Virus record (IMG/VR): IMGVR_UViG_3300025736_000166
Location: 1 to 26,445 of that record
DNA length: 26,445 nt
DNA from: a virus
Reading direction: 5' to 3' (one strand)
Under the pieces are notes generated by a model. That model had not been told where the DNA came from, did not search any database, and saw only the letters and a program-made list of their open reading frames with translations. A program made the translations under genes and the position numbers. Every line of letters begins with the position of its first letter. Positions within the stretch are counted from its first letter, which is position 1. This document shows positions 20,062 to 26,445 of this stretch, piece after piece.

Positions 20062-20090
20062 TTGACATAGTTAAATATAAGTATTATCTT
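20062..20090 (+). promoter_or_regulatory. Rightward promoter P2
   Basis: A consensus TTGACA (20062-20067) and TATCTT (20085-20090) with a 17-bp AT-rich spacer lie just after the integrase stop. The leader has the same ACAAA-type composition and GGAG box as the early genes. It would drive the replication and recombination operon from 20120 rightwards. Confidence 0.8.
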
Positions 20091-20119
20091 AAATAAACAC
20101 CATAAACAAAGGAGCAATA

Positions 20120-20395
20120 ATGCACAACAAACAAACACCGTCACCGTTCGCAAAGATTGTCCGGGCGGAAATGCTGGAGCGTAATATCCAGAGTGTAAAA
20201 GAGCTTACTCGGATGGGTAACGTGAGCGAGGGTGATTTTGAATCGGTGTACGCTATGATGACGGCGGCACTAATGCGGAATATCCCACAGTTCCCAAAGG
20301 AGGGGAGCAGGGTGGTTAATCTGGTTCAATCCGTTTTTGGATGGGACAATGACCACCTTAACGGCGTTATCACTGCCAGGAGGGTAAAGTGCTAA
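20120..20395 (+). CDS. Small helical protein, first gene of the P2 operon
   Basis: This encodes 91 residues behind AAGGAGC. It is all-helical (FAKIVRAEMLERNIQSVKEL, then VVNLVQSVFGWDNDHLNGVI). The pattern of the last 25 residues resembles the last helices of Cro/CI-type helix-turn-helix regulators, but the recognition helix is not clear. As the first gene downstream of a strong promoter, a regulator would be fitting; this is inference. Its stop lies inside the next gene (7-base overlap). Confidence 0.6.
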   Translation: MHNKQTPSPFAKIVRAEMLERNIQSVKELTRMGNVSEGDFESVYAMMTAALMRNIPQFPKEGSRVVNLVQSVFGWDNDHLNGVITARRVKC

Positions 20396-20550
20396 CCGAG
20401 CTAATCACAAGCGGATGGGCTACCGTCAAGGGGCTTGGTCTGCTAACGCTGATCATCGCAGTAGGATCAATCGTCACAATCGCACTCGGCTGGTTGCATT
20501 ACAGGCTGAGTGACAGGGTACAAATCACAAACAACGAGGAGGAGAAGTGA
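20389..20550 (+). CDS. Single-pass membrane protein
   Basis: This 53-residue frame starts with GTG at 20389, behind AGGAGGG, and overlaps the previous gene by 7 bases. It has one hydrophobic helix (LGLLTLIIAVGSIVTIALGW) and an acidic tail (NNEEEK). Its stop overlaps the next GTG as GTGA. The role is unknown; it is the third small membrane peptide in the window. Confidence 0.65.
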   Translation: MLTELITSGWATVKGLGLLTLIIAVGSIVTIALGWLHYRLSDRVQITNNEEEK

Positions 20551-20738
20551 AACAGGAAAGAGAAGAACTGAAGGCAAAACTGAAGCGGGCACTTGACGCT
20601 AAAGTCATACAAGAGGGTATGCGTGAACAGAACCAACGCCTCGCAGATGCGGCAAGCATTTCGCTTGAAGGCATTGATATAGTCATTGACAACCTGAAGC
20701 GACAGATTAAATGGGAGGGTGATAATGAAACTTTTTGA
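20547..20738 (+). CDS. Small coiled-coil protein
   Basis: This encodes 63 residues from GTG at 20547 in GAGGAGGAGAAGTGA, where the G-rich part is the SD and the GTGA overlaps the previous stop. It is a charged helix (KQEREELKAKLKRALDAKVI) followed by a second (LEGIDIVIDNLKRQI). No family recognised. Its stop is inside the next small gene. Confidence 0.6.
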   Translation: MKQEREELKAKLKRALDAKVIQEGMREQNQRLADAASISLEGIDIVIDNLKRQIKWEGDNETF

Positions 20739-20820
20739 GATGTCCCAACTATCCCGCGACGGTGCTTTGGTAAGTATACTGTCAATGTTAGCTATAAACC
20801 ATCGGGAGGAGGAGAAGTGA
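20725..20820 (+). pseudogene. Truncated copy of the Gp157 N-terminus
   Basis: This 31-codon frame begins MKLFEMSQLSRDGA, almost the same as the start of the Gp157-like gene at 21180 (MKLFEMSQLYRDIE). The DNA is similar over about 40 bases, then the similarity ends. The tail (SILSMLAINHREEEK) is unrelated and ends in a second GAGGAGGAGAAGTGA module. It looks like the remains of a partial duplication. It may still be translated, since it has AGGGTGATAATG and is coupled on both sides. Confidence 0.6.
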
Positions 20821-20987
20821 AGCTACTACAAATGCTACACACGCTAAGAAATCGTATATCACGAGAACACGTGTTACACCTAAGAAAATCTCAAGAGTCA
20901 CTCGGTGACTATTTCAAGCGCACCAATGATGAGTACAGTCGGATGAACAATCCACAATGGCGCGCTAAACACCATACGGGGGTATGA
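20817..20987 (+). CDS. Small basic protein
   Basis: This encodes 56 residues from GTG at 20817 in the second GAGGAGGAGAAGTGA module, ending in TGA that overlaps the next ATG (ATGA). It is His/Arg-rich (LHTLRNRISREHVLHLRKSQ) with a polar second half (DYFKRTNDEYSRMNN). No family recognised; perhaps nucleic-acid-binding by charge. Confidence 0.58.
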   Translation: MKLLQMLHTLRNRISREHVLHLRKSQESLGDYFKRTNDEYSRMNNPQWRAKHHTGV

Positions 20988-21193
20988 TGAACAACGCAAT
21001 TAACCCGCTTGATGTGCTGAATGAGCGGAAGGAGTGCCTCGAAGCCGATGTTACCGAACGGGAAAAGATCGTAAATGATCTCAAGTACAATTTACAGGTA
21101 GCAGAGGCAAATCTGGAAGGATTCGTAGATAAACTTGACAGGGTTATCTCTCAAATCACCATACTGGAGACAGAAGAAGATGAAACTATTTGA
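20984..21193 (+). CDS. Small coiled-coil protein
   Basis: This encodes 69 residues, starting MMNNAINPLDVLNERKECLE and continuing as an unbroken charged helix with heptads (EREKIVNDLKYNLQVAEANL). The end (ILETEEDETI) overlaps the Gp157-like gene's first codons by 14 bases. It is probably a dimeric coiled coil. No function recognised; its position beside Gp157 and a Rad52-like protein suggests the recombination module. Confidence 0.65.
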   Translation: MMNNAINPLDVLNERKECLEADVTEREKIVNDLKYNLQVAEANLEGFVDKLDRVISQITILETEEDETI

Positions 21194-21710
21194 AATGTCA
21201 CAACTTTATCGGGACATTGAAGTTCTCTTGATTGAGAGCGAGGGCGAGGTTACTCCCCAAATTCAAAGCCTACTCAATATGCAGTTCGCCGCTAACCCGG
21301 AATCAACCGTTGAGAGTATGCTAAACCTTGCCGCTGAAGCGAGGGCACGGGGTGAACTACTTGACGCACAGGTTGACCGCTGGAAGGCTGAGAGCAAGGT
21401 TGAGAAGGCACGTGCGGAGAAGCTGGTTGGGTTAGTGGACTCGTTTATGGTAGACACCAAGCGGGACAAGCTGACCGCTGGAGTCTATCAGTTAAAGTTC
21501 AAGAAGCTACCGGCAAGCATCGCAGTAGGAGAGGTTAATCTTAAAACTGTTGCGCCGGAGTTTGTACGGGTGACGGTTACAACCGAGCTCAATAAAGTTG
21601 ATCTATTGAAGGCTTGGAAAGTCAAGGGCGATGAGATATTGCCAGCAGGAATCACAGTAAACACTACCGGCAAGAAATTAGCCGGTTACACCATCAAGGG
21701 AGTAAAATGA
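21180..21710 (+). CDS. Gp157-family phage protein
   Basis: The start is ATG 21180 (a longer frame to 21135 overlaps the previous gene without an SD). The 176-residue product fits the Siphovirus Gp157 family: start MKLFEMSQLYRDIEVLL, long central coiled coil (DRWKAESKVEKARAEKLVGL), then KLTAGVYQLKFKKLPASIAV and LLKAWKVKGDEILPAGI at the C-terminus, matching the family's beta-rich end with its KKxPxS-like motif. Gp157 proteins usually accompany phage single-strand annealing and recombination genes, and one was linked to altered phage sensitivity. Here it is directly followed by the Rad52-like gene, by ATGA overlap. Confidence 0.85.
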   Translation: MKLFEMSQLYRDIEVLLIESEGEVTPQIQSLLNMQFAANPESTVESMLNLAAEARARGELLDAQVDRWKAESKVEKARAEKLVGLVDSFMVDTKRDKLTAGVYQLKFKKLPASIAVGEVNLKTVAPEFVRVTVTTELNKVDLLKAWKVKGDEILPAGITVNTTGKKLAGYTIKGVK

Positions 21711-22678
21711 GTAACGAAATCGCAACGGTTGATAGCCAAACGGGTGATCTTGTTCCCGTCATCAATCACGAACAGGCACTAACACACGAACAAGCAAGGG
21801 TGAACTCTGTATCACTTGCCTATAGTTCAGCAATGAACAAGGCAAGCACACTTGTGCTTAGCAAAGAAGAGAGCGACGGGTTGCAAACAGACTTCCCGGA
21901 CGAAGCGTTCAAGAAGGGGGCGGCTGGAAAGGATGATCTTATTTACATTGAACACGCTTACCTTCGTGACAGGCTTAACTCGGTGCTTGGACTTGGACAG
22001 TGGGCAATTCTAAGAACCCGTCCAAATTGGGCTGAAAACTACGAGGTTAAGGATTGGAAAACAAAGGGAATGAAGCCCGCAATTAGGGTATATTCAGACT
22101 GTTGCCTTATCATCAGGGGCTGTATGGTTGGAGAGGCTATCGGTGATATGAGCTACTTCCCCGATAACGCATCAATGACCTATTCTGATTGTGCTGAAGG
22201 ATCAAAGACGCAGGCGTTAAGACGTTGCGCCAAAGACTTCGGGATAGGGTTGCAGGCTTGGAAAAAAGGGTGGTGCGATGGATGGTGGAAACGCAATCCG
22301 AGCGGACGTGCCTCGTATCAGCCTAAACAGGCAGAGCAACCATCAGAACCACTTCCACCAGCTAAACCACGTAAGCCGTTCACTGTTGAGTCACTCGTCA
22401 AGAAAGCCCACGAGGCTGAGGACGTAGAACAGCTTGACAGTTTGACAGTCTGGCTTGATAAGCGCACGGGAGTCTACGACACGGCAGAGCGCAAACCTAT
22501 TCGTGCCGCTATTAGCATCAGGCAAGCGGTCTTGACCCCAAAGCCGAAGGTGGAGCTAAAGGAGGAGACTGCATACGAAGCACCGCCTGACCAGACTCCG
22601 ACGAACGAGCGGGATGAGGACTTGGAGCTCTTTGGCACTGGCGACAACACGGATCAGTTCCTGAAGGGAGATAGGTAA
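21707..22678 (+). CDS. Rad52-family single-strand annealing protein
   Basis: This encodes 323 residues. The conserved Rad52/Sak-type core spans about residues 75-190: IYIEHAYLRDRLNSVLGLGQW, then a beta sheet ending in CCLIIRGCMVGEAIGDMSY, then the hallmark SDCAEGSKTQALRRCAKDFGIG and WKKGWCDGWW. The C-terminal ~120 residues are Pro-rich and acidic (DEDLELFGTGDN), as often seen in phage annealing proteins that bind SSB or partners. It would anneal ssDNA during phage recombination and replication. Overlaps its neighbours (ATGA before, one base after). Family membership rests on pattern recognition of the core. Confidence 0.82.
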   Translation: MSNEIATVDSQTGDLVPVINHEQALTHEQARVNSVSLAYSSAMNKASTLVLSKEESDGLQTDFPDEAFKKGAAGKDDLIYIEHAYLRDRLNSVLGLGQWAILRTRPNWAENYEVKDWKTKGMKPAIRVYSDCCLIIRGCMVGEAIGDMSYFPDNASMTYSDCAEGSKTQALRRCAKDFGIGLQAWKKGWCDGWWKRNPSGRASYQPKQAEQPSEPLPPAKPRKPFTVESLVKKAHEAEDVEQLDSLTVWLDKRTGVYDTAERKPIRAAISIRQAVLTPKPKVELKEETAYEAPPDQTPTNERDEDLELFGTGDNTDQFLKGDR

Positions 22679-22845
22679 TGCCTAACCGATACACAGTAGA
22701 CGCAGACGGGTTCGAGATCACCGATTCGCAAGGAGAGTTGCAGTACCTCCCGCTGATAAAGCGGGGGGTGCGGGAGATGTGCGACCACCTGAACGAACAG
22801 CAGGACAAGATCGACAAACTGGAGAAGGGAAGAGAAAATGACTGA
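22678..22845 (+). CDS. Small acidic protein
   Basis: This encodes 55 residues from ATG at 22678, whose A is also the last base of the Rad52-like gene's stop codon (TAATG). The N-terminal half is beta-like and acidic (YTVDADGFEITDSQGELQ) and the second is a helix (LNEQQDKIDKLEKGREND). No family recognised. It overlaps the next gene by 8 bases. Real by context. Confidence 0.6.
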   Translation: MPNRYTVDADGFEITDSQGELQYLPLIKRGVREMCDHLNEQQDKIDKLEKGREND

Positions 22846-23122
22846 CAACTATACAGATGCCGCAGAACGCCTAATGGCGAGGATCAAAGAGCTTGAAGCG
22901 GAGATTGCAGAGTTTAAGAGCTGGCAACCGATGAACACTATTCCAAACTATGGAACCCCAATTGAAATCTTAGACACCTACAATGGAACGGTTTATTCAG
23001 TAACTAAGGGGAGAATGACCACAGATGGTGGATGGGGGTACTCCTGCTTCTTAGACAAGTGGGGTGCTGAAAGAACCGGTAATTGGCGACCGCTTGACTG
23101 GAAGGGAGCAGGCAATGACTAA
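22838..23122 (+). CDS. DUF551-like small phage protein
   Basis: This encodes 94 residues. After an N-terminal helix (DAAERLMARIKELEAEIAEF) comes WQPMNTIPNYGTPIEILDTY and WRPLDW, matching the W-x-P-I-x(2)-x-P-x-G-x-x-V pattern of DUF551, a small family common in phage genomes and of unknown function. It starts AAGGGAAGAGAAAATG and overlaps the next gene by 8 bases. Confidence 0.7.
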   Translation: MTDNYTDAAERLMARIKELEAEIAEFKSWQPMNTIPNYGTPIEILDTYNGTVYSVTKGRMTTDGGWGYSCFLDKWGAERTGNWRPLDWKGAGND

Positions 23123-23441
23123 TCACGGGTACGGAATTATCTCTAATGGCGGGATAGTAGACCTTGACACAATTCGCAAGCTACCATTTAACGCGGAAGT
23201 CGTCGGCGTTCTTGTTAAGTGGTGTGACTTAATGAACAACAAGAGGCGGCAGATTGACAAGCTGGAGGCGGAGATTGACAAATTCAATGCGATAATCAGG
23301 AACGGTGAAGAGACTATCGCTGAACTAACAAACAACAACACGAACGGTAAAGCTCACTGCGATGTTCTGAGGACGGAGAATACCGCTCTTCGGGCGACCA
23401 TCGCCAATACACTCGGATTCCCGAAAGGAGGCAAGTGTTAG
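23115..23441 (+). CDS. Coiled-coil hypothetical protein
   Basis: The start is ATG at 23115, with GGGAGCAGGCA ahead; the frame extends to 23064 but that part belongs to the previous gene. The 108-residue product has an N-terminal Gly/Asn part (HGYGIISNGGIVDLDTI), then a long coiled coil (NKRRQIDKLEAEIDKFNAII) broken by NNNTNGK and resumed (LRTENTALRATIANTL). No known family. It overlaps the next gene by 7 bases. Confidence 0.65.
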   Translation: MTNHGYGIISNGGIVDLDTIRKLPFNAEVVGVLVKWCDLMNNKRRQIDKLEAEIDKFNAIIRNGEETIAELTNNNTNGKAHCDVLRTENTALRATIANTLGFPKGGKC

Positions 23442-23683
23442 AGCACTATCGGATATGGCGTGACGAGCTGAAGGTAGGGGACAGGTTCATTCACAGCGAT
23501 AACCCTGAAAAACACTCCATCAAGGAACTATTTTCTATACTTGACGGCAAGACGGGTGAAGAGGAGGAGTGTATCCTTGAATATACCAGACCAGGAAAGT
23601 GGGGAATGATAATCCTACGGCGCACAGCACTGGTATCAGTACTTTACAATGAACACATAAAAGTAAAACGAGGGAAACAATGA
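23435..23683 (+). CDS. Hypothetical small beta-type protein
   Basis: This encodes 82 residues from GTG at 23435, with AAAGGAGGCAA ahead, a near-perfect SD. It starts LEHYRIWRDELKVGDRFIHS and has a beta-rich middle and end (GMIILRRTALVSVLYN), ending KVKRGKQ. The VGDRF element resembles SH3-like or translation-type barrels, but it is too short to claim. It overlaps the next gene as ATGA. Confidence 0.65.
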   Translation: MLEHYRIWRDELKVGDRFIHSDNPEKHSIKELFSILDGKTGEEEECILEYTRPGKWGMIILRRTALVSVLYNEHIKVKRGKQ

Positions 23684-24063
23684 CACTAAAAGAACTATCA
23701 ACCATCATCGAAAAGATCAGCAAGCAAGACGTGAAGCCGACGTGCCTCAGCATCTATAACGCATTAGCGGACGTATCGGGCGAGACGATTGCAATGTATG
23801 GTGACACTCCAGTAGTTAGCATTGACGAGGCGCACTGGCATCCTATTTACCTTGACAAGGTAACGGGTGAAGGAAAGATACACTATAACCTTACGTTCAT
23901 TCTTGACGACAGCTTCACGAAGCCGATTGAGCGGTATTATGATAGCTGTTTCAACTGCGGAAACCTTTGCGCTCAGAGCCTTTGCAACGTGAGGCGCGAG
24001 CAGGTATCTGATTACGACCTTTGCGATTTCCACGAGAAGAAGGGAGGGAACGATGGCATTTGA
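23680..24063 (+). CDS. Hypothetical protein with C-terminal Cys cluster
   Basis: This encodes 127 residues, starting with a helix (TLKELSTIIEKISKQDVKPT), then an acidic beta part, then CFNCGNLCAQSLCNVRREQV and a final LCDFHEKKGG. The cluster of six Cys and one His suggests a zinc-binding fold. No family recognised. It ends 11 bases inside the next gene. Confidence 0.65.
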   Translation: MTLKELSTIIEKISKQDVKPTCLSIYNALADVSGETIAMYGDTPVVSIDEAHWHPIYLDKVTGEGKIHYNLTFILDDSFTKPIERYYDSCFNCGNLCAQSLCNVRREQVSDYDLCDFHEKKGGNDGI

Positions 24064-24412
24064 TCAAAATCCCGCCAACGCAATCAGCGAACCCGCCACA
24101 CTGAAGGGAAAGACGCTTGCCGAGCTCCACGTTGAGCGCAAGGAGACGTGCGAATGGTGTGAGAGCTATAAGGACTGGTGGAAGGACTGGTATCTACCAA
24201 GCCGTAAGAGGCTTAATGAGACTTATACCTTCACAGAAGAGCAATGTCCGCCGATTCATTACTGTGAACACCGTATAGACTGGAAGCATTGGGTTCCATA
24301 TAAGGAGGCAGAACAGCACGTAATTTCCGATCCGTGTTTCTTCTGTGGGGCGTTCACCCGCAAACAGGAGGACAATCTTCCAGCATCGGAAAATAACCCT
24401 CCATCCGCTTGA
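24053..24412 (+). CDS. Hypothetical zinc-knuckle protein
   Basis: This encodes 119 residues. It starts behind AGGGAACG and ends just before promoter P3, whose -35 box contains its stop codon. It has CEWCESYKDWWKDWYLP, CPPIHYCEH and CFFCGAFTRKQ, three Cys pairs that could bind one or two zinc ions, with a Trp/Tyr-rich helix between. No family recognised; it is the last gene of the P2 operon. Confidence 0.66.
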   Translation: MAFDQNPANAISEPATLKGKTLAELHVERKETCEWCESYKDWWKDWYLPSRKRLNETYTFTEEQCPPIHYCEHRIDWKHWVPYKEAEQHVISDPCFFCGAFTRKQEDNLPASENNPPSA

Positions 24413-24437
24413 CTTTTGCTTGTGGATGTAGTATCTT
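24409..24437 (+). promoter_or_regulatory. Rightward promoter P3
   Basis: TTGACT (24409-24414) and TATCTT (24432-24437) with a 17-bp spacer. The -35 box overlaps the stop codon of the preceding gene. It would start transcription near 24444 and produce a ~105-nt structured leader before ATG at 24550. The -10 box is identical to those of P1 and P2. Confidence 0.75.
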
Positions 24438-24450
24438 GTAGGGAGTTGTA

Positions 24451-24531
24451 AGTGAATTCCGGTCACTGAAAGAAGTACACGCTCAACCCTTTGTCACTCT
24501 TGCTACCGGAATTAGCAGGGTGGCGGAGGGT
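24451..24531 (+). promoter_or_regulatory. Structured leader RNA with two exclusive folds
   Basis: AATTCCGGT (24455-24463) is exactly complementary to ACCGGAATT (24505-24513), a 9-bp stem around 41 nt. The right arm also lies inside another hairpin, TGCTA with TAGCA (24501-24505 and 24513-24517), which could extend with ACCC/GGGT, so the two folds exclude each other. AACCCT (24485-24490) is also complementary to AGGGTT farther on. The region precedes the zinc-protein and replication genes. No known riboswitch class is recognised. Confidence 0.5.
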
Positions 24532-24549
24532 TTTGCTTTTGGAGAAAGA

Positions 24550-24753
24550 ATGAAACAGAAAATACAGCACTGCGATATTTGCGACTGCCCGACAGGACGA
24601 TGTCACGAAGATAGAATTGAATGCTGTCATTGCGGAAAGATTCTTTGTGAAGAGTGTTCGGATGAAATCAGTAAGGAGGCATACTGTGCAGAGTGCTATA
24701 ATTGGTGGATGGAAAATTTTGGTGATGGTCTGAGGCTGATATGCGTGAAATGA
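24550..24753 (+). CDS. Small Cys-rich zinc-finger protein
   Basis: The start is ATG at 24550, with GGAG five bases ahead; the frame is open from a GTG at 24520 that falls in the leader structure. The 67-residue product has CDICDCPTGRC, CCHCGKILCEECS and YCAECYNWW: many CxxC pairs that fit a LIM-, B-box- or RING-like cross-brace, holding two zinc ions. It probably mediates a protein contact. First gene of the P3 operon. Confidence 0.7.
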   Translation: MKQKIQHCDICDCPTGRCHEDRIECCHCGKILCEECSDEISKEAYCAECYNWWMENFGDGLRLICVK

Positions 24754-24763
24754 CGAGACCATA

Positions 24764-25633
24764 ATGTACCGCACTATAGATTCACAAATATGGATTGACC
24801 CCAAGGTTAAGGGGTTGAAATCAGAGGTCAAGCTAATATGGCTATACCTGCTGACAAATAGCCATACTCACGTCTCAGGAATCTATCACCTTCCCTTTCT
24901 TTACGCCTGTCACGAGCTTGGAATGAGTGAAAAGACAGTAGTCGCTGGAATGAATGAGCTTGAGAAACAAGGTATGATACACTACGACCCCCTCTACGAG
25001 GTGGTGTTCGTTGTTAAGTTCTTAGGGTATCAGTCTAAACTTGAGACTGCAAATGTCAAAATCATCACTGCTGTCAAGAAACAGCTTACACTTTTTAAGG
25101 ATAGTAGTGTAGTATTGGACTTCCTTAGAATATATGACAGTATTGAATGGGGCATAGAAGGGGTATCTAAGGGGTATCAATACCCCACTGATACCTTTAC
25201 TGTTCTGTTACCTGTTACTGATACCTGTTCTGTTCCTGATAAGAAGGACAAGAAGGTTAATAATAAAAGAAGTAAAGAAGATATGTCACTTTTCCCTTCA
25301 CAGTTTGATCGGTTTTGGAAAGCATACCCGTCGTGCCAGAGAAAGACGAACAAACAGTACTGCCTACAAATTTGGGAGAAGGGTGACTACGATGATCACA
25401 TCGAGTGGATTGTGAAAACACTGGCGAGAACCAAACAGACTATCGGTTGGGTTAAGGACAACGGAGACGATATACCGATGCCTTCAACTTGGTTGAATCA
25501 AAGACGATGGGCGGATAACGACGAGGACTTAGAAGCAATCAAGGTCACATCATCCTCGCCGCAGTTTGACAAGAAGGGCAAGGTCAAGTTTGAATCAGAC
25601 ACCGTAGAAGAAGGGGAGGGGCTACCATTTTAG
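24764..25633 (+). CDS. Phage replication protein with winged-helix N-terminus
   Basis: This encodes 289 residues. The N-terminal ~100 residues (VKLIWLYLLTNSHTHVSGIYH, then MSEKTVVAGMNELEKQGMIH) form the winged-helix pattern of phage replisome organisers and DnaD-like proteins. A variable Lys/Asp-rich linker follows. The C-terminal part FDRFWKAYPSCQRKTNKQYC, WIVKTLARTKQ and PMPSTWLNQRRW is the characteristic tail of phage replication-initiation proteins (FWxxYP...P.tWLnq.rW). It would bind the origin and help load the host helicase. The ribosome binding site is weak (GACGAGACC). Its stop overlaps the presumed start of the methyltransferase. Confidence 0.82.
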   Translation: MYRTIDSQIWIDPKVKGLKSEVKLIWLYLLTNSHTHVSGIYHLPFLYACHELGMSEKTVVAGMNELEKQGMIHYDPLYEVVFVVKFLGYQSKLETANVKIITAVKKQLTLFKDSSVVLDFLRIYDSIEWGIEGVSKGYQYPTDTFTVLLPVTDTCSVPDKKDKKVNNKRSKEDMSLFPSQFDRFWKAYPSCQRKTNKQYCLQIWEKGDYDDHIEWIVKTLARTKQTIGWVKDNGDDIPMPSTWLNQRRWADNDEDLEAIKVTSSSPQFDKKGKVKFESDTVEEGEGLPF

Positions 25634-26331
25634 GTAATCACATAGATTTATTCAGCGGTATCGGGGGATTTGCCCTTGCCGCGAGGTGGGCGGGCTTCAC
25701 CACGGTTCAGTTCGTGGAGATTGACCCGTTCTGCCAGCAGAAGTTAAATAAGAATTTTCCCGGTGTACCGATACATCCGGACGTTAAAACATTTGAGGGT
25801 GTTCCGGATATATACCTACTTACCGGTGGTTTCCCTTGTCAAGGCTTATCAGTAGCAGGAAAACAGAAAGGTTGGGACGATGAAAGAACACAACTCTGGT
25901 TCGATATGTTCAGAATCATCAAACAGTCAAGACCAAAATACATCATTATTGAAAACTCGATCCGGTTGCTCTATGCTGGATATGATGGCATTCGAGGACA
26001 ACTTGAGTCAATCGGATACACAGTTGAAGCAATCCCGGTCACTGGATTCAGCTTTGGAGCGCAACACCGTCGCAAGCGGTTATATATCGTTGCCTACACC
26101 GGTGGCATCAGACAGCAAGGGTGCCGCGTCAAAGAGATACTACGGGAGCGACTCCTATCGAAGCAAGCTGTGCGAATTTTTCCGGGATGGAGAGACCGAT
26201 CCAGCATACCCCAACCCCGAACTGTTAGAAGCCTTGCTCGGATACCCAACGGGGTGGACAGAGTGAAGGCACTCGGAAATGCCATAGTCCCGCAAATCGC
26301 CTACCAGATTATGAAGGCAATGGGGATATGA
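25627..26331 (+). CDS. Cytosine-C5 DNA methyltransferase with ATT start and shifted C-terminal region
   Basis: The frame encodes 234 residues from an ATT at 25627. Motif I is DLFSGIGGFALA, then VEIDPFC, PCQ loop in GGFPCQGLSVAGKQKGWDD (catalytic Cys), motif VI IIIENS and motif VIII GAQHRRKRLYIVA. The next in-frame start, GTG at 25714, would remove motif I, so the gene most likely starts at ATT, six bases after a G-rich SD and inside the previous gene. From ~26090 to ~26263 the normal C-terminal signals (LPTPVASDSKG, PELLEALLGYPTGWTE) are in the +1 frame; the last motif (KALGNAIVPQIA) is back in frame. A sequencing error, mutation or frameshifting must be considered. It would methylate phage DNA at C5, for protection from restriction. 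Confidence 0.82.
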   Translation: MLGNHIDLFSGIGGFALAARWAGFTTVQFVEIDPFCQQKLNKNFPGVPIHPDVKTFEGVPDIYLLTGGFPCQGLSVAGKQKGWDDERTQLWFDMFRIIKQSRPKYIIIENSIRLLYAGYDGIRGQLESIGYTVEAIPVTGFSFGAQHRRKRLYIVAYTGGIRQQGCRVKEILRERLLSKQAVRIFPGWRDRSSIPQPRTVRSLARIPNGVDRVKALGNAIVPQIAYQIMKAMGI

Positions 26332-26445
26332 ACAGCAACGAGTGTACATTGTGCCGGAGAACAATACCGGAAGCCGAACAGTTATACCCCGGATTAGCCC
26401 ACCCTTGCCGTAGATGCTCTTTGCTGATGAGAGCGCAAGTGCCGG
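26328..26445 (+). CDS. Small zinc-finger protein, cut by the right edge
   Basis: From ATG at 26328, overlapping the methyltransferase stop as ATGA, 39 codons are open to the window end. The part seen starts MNSNECTLCRRTIPEAEQLY and has CRRCSLL, so two CxxC pairs that could bind zinc. The rest lies outside the window, so no function is given. Translational coupling supports it as a gene. Confidence 0.6.
   Translation, partial: MNSNECTLCRRTIPEAEQLYPGLAHPCRRCSLLMRAQVP

Noticed and set aside
1-26445. CRISPR array, transposase or rRNA gene
   Set aside because: No regularly spaced repeats of suitable length, no transposase motifs and no rRNA-like sequence were seen.

Overview
The window is a piece of a tailed double-stranded DNA phage genome, or of a closely related prophage. 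The virion module shows this: a terminase large subunit, a P22-type portal, a scaffold, a probable major capsid protein and a head-tail adaptor lie in canonical order on the minus strand. The plus strand carries an early and replication module with a tyrosine recombinase, a Gp157-family protein, a Rad52-like annealing protein, a winged-helix replication protein and a cytosine-C5 DNA methyltransferase. Signal peptides with AxA sites and an HU-like protein fit a Gram-negative host, but the host cannot be named from sequence alone. The short adaptor and P22-type portal suggest a podovirus-like virion; no long-tail genes are seen.

Layout. Positions 1-11883 (minus) hold the virion module, read right to left: small basic protein, two bead-like structural or secreted proteins, TerL, portal, scaffold, capsid, small capsid-proximal protein, adaptor with an inserted beta-sandwich, a signal-peptide protein and a large protein that runs off the left edge. 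A strong minus-strand terminator (12031-12074) and a structured leader (11938-12017) separate it from a second minus-strand block (12101-14556), which includes an HU-like protein, a membrane peptide and a zinc-ribbon protein. Two tRNA-Ser genes lead that block (14595-14765). About 1 kb without genes (14766-15786) follows, with iteron-like repeats, inverted repeats and a rightward promoter. From 15787 all genes are on the plus strand.

The most striking part is 15787-19240. Small early genes are separated by structured RNA rather than by simple spacers. Three consecutive gaps each hold a complete type II hammerhead ribozyme that starts 2 to 4 nt after the upstream stop codon and ends just before an unstructured CA-rich leader and Shine-Dalgarno of the next gene. 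Two later gaps hold a 42-44 nt tRNA-like minihelix, made of a 7-bp acceptor-like stem and a 6-bp T-stem with a canonical T-loop but no D or anticodon arm. Another gap has a G-quadruplex-type run and another a hairpin that may be a decayed hammerhead. The inference is that the early polycistronic RNA is cut between genes, by itself in the first gaps and perhaps by host tRNA-processing nucleases in later ones, leaving stable hairpins on the new 3' and 5' ends.

From 20120 to the right edge the genes are tightly packed with ATGA, GTGA or longer overlaps and look translationally coupled. Three rightward promoters (15706, 20062, 24409) share a TATCTT -10 box and an exact 17-bp spacer. The methyltransferase at the right end has no ATG, GTG or TTG start in front of its first motif and shows two compensating frame changes in its C-terminal third.
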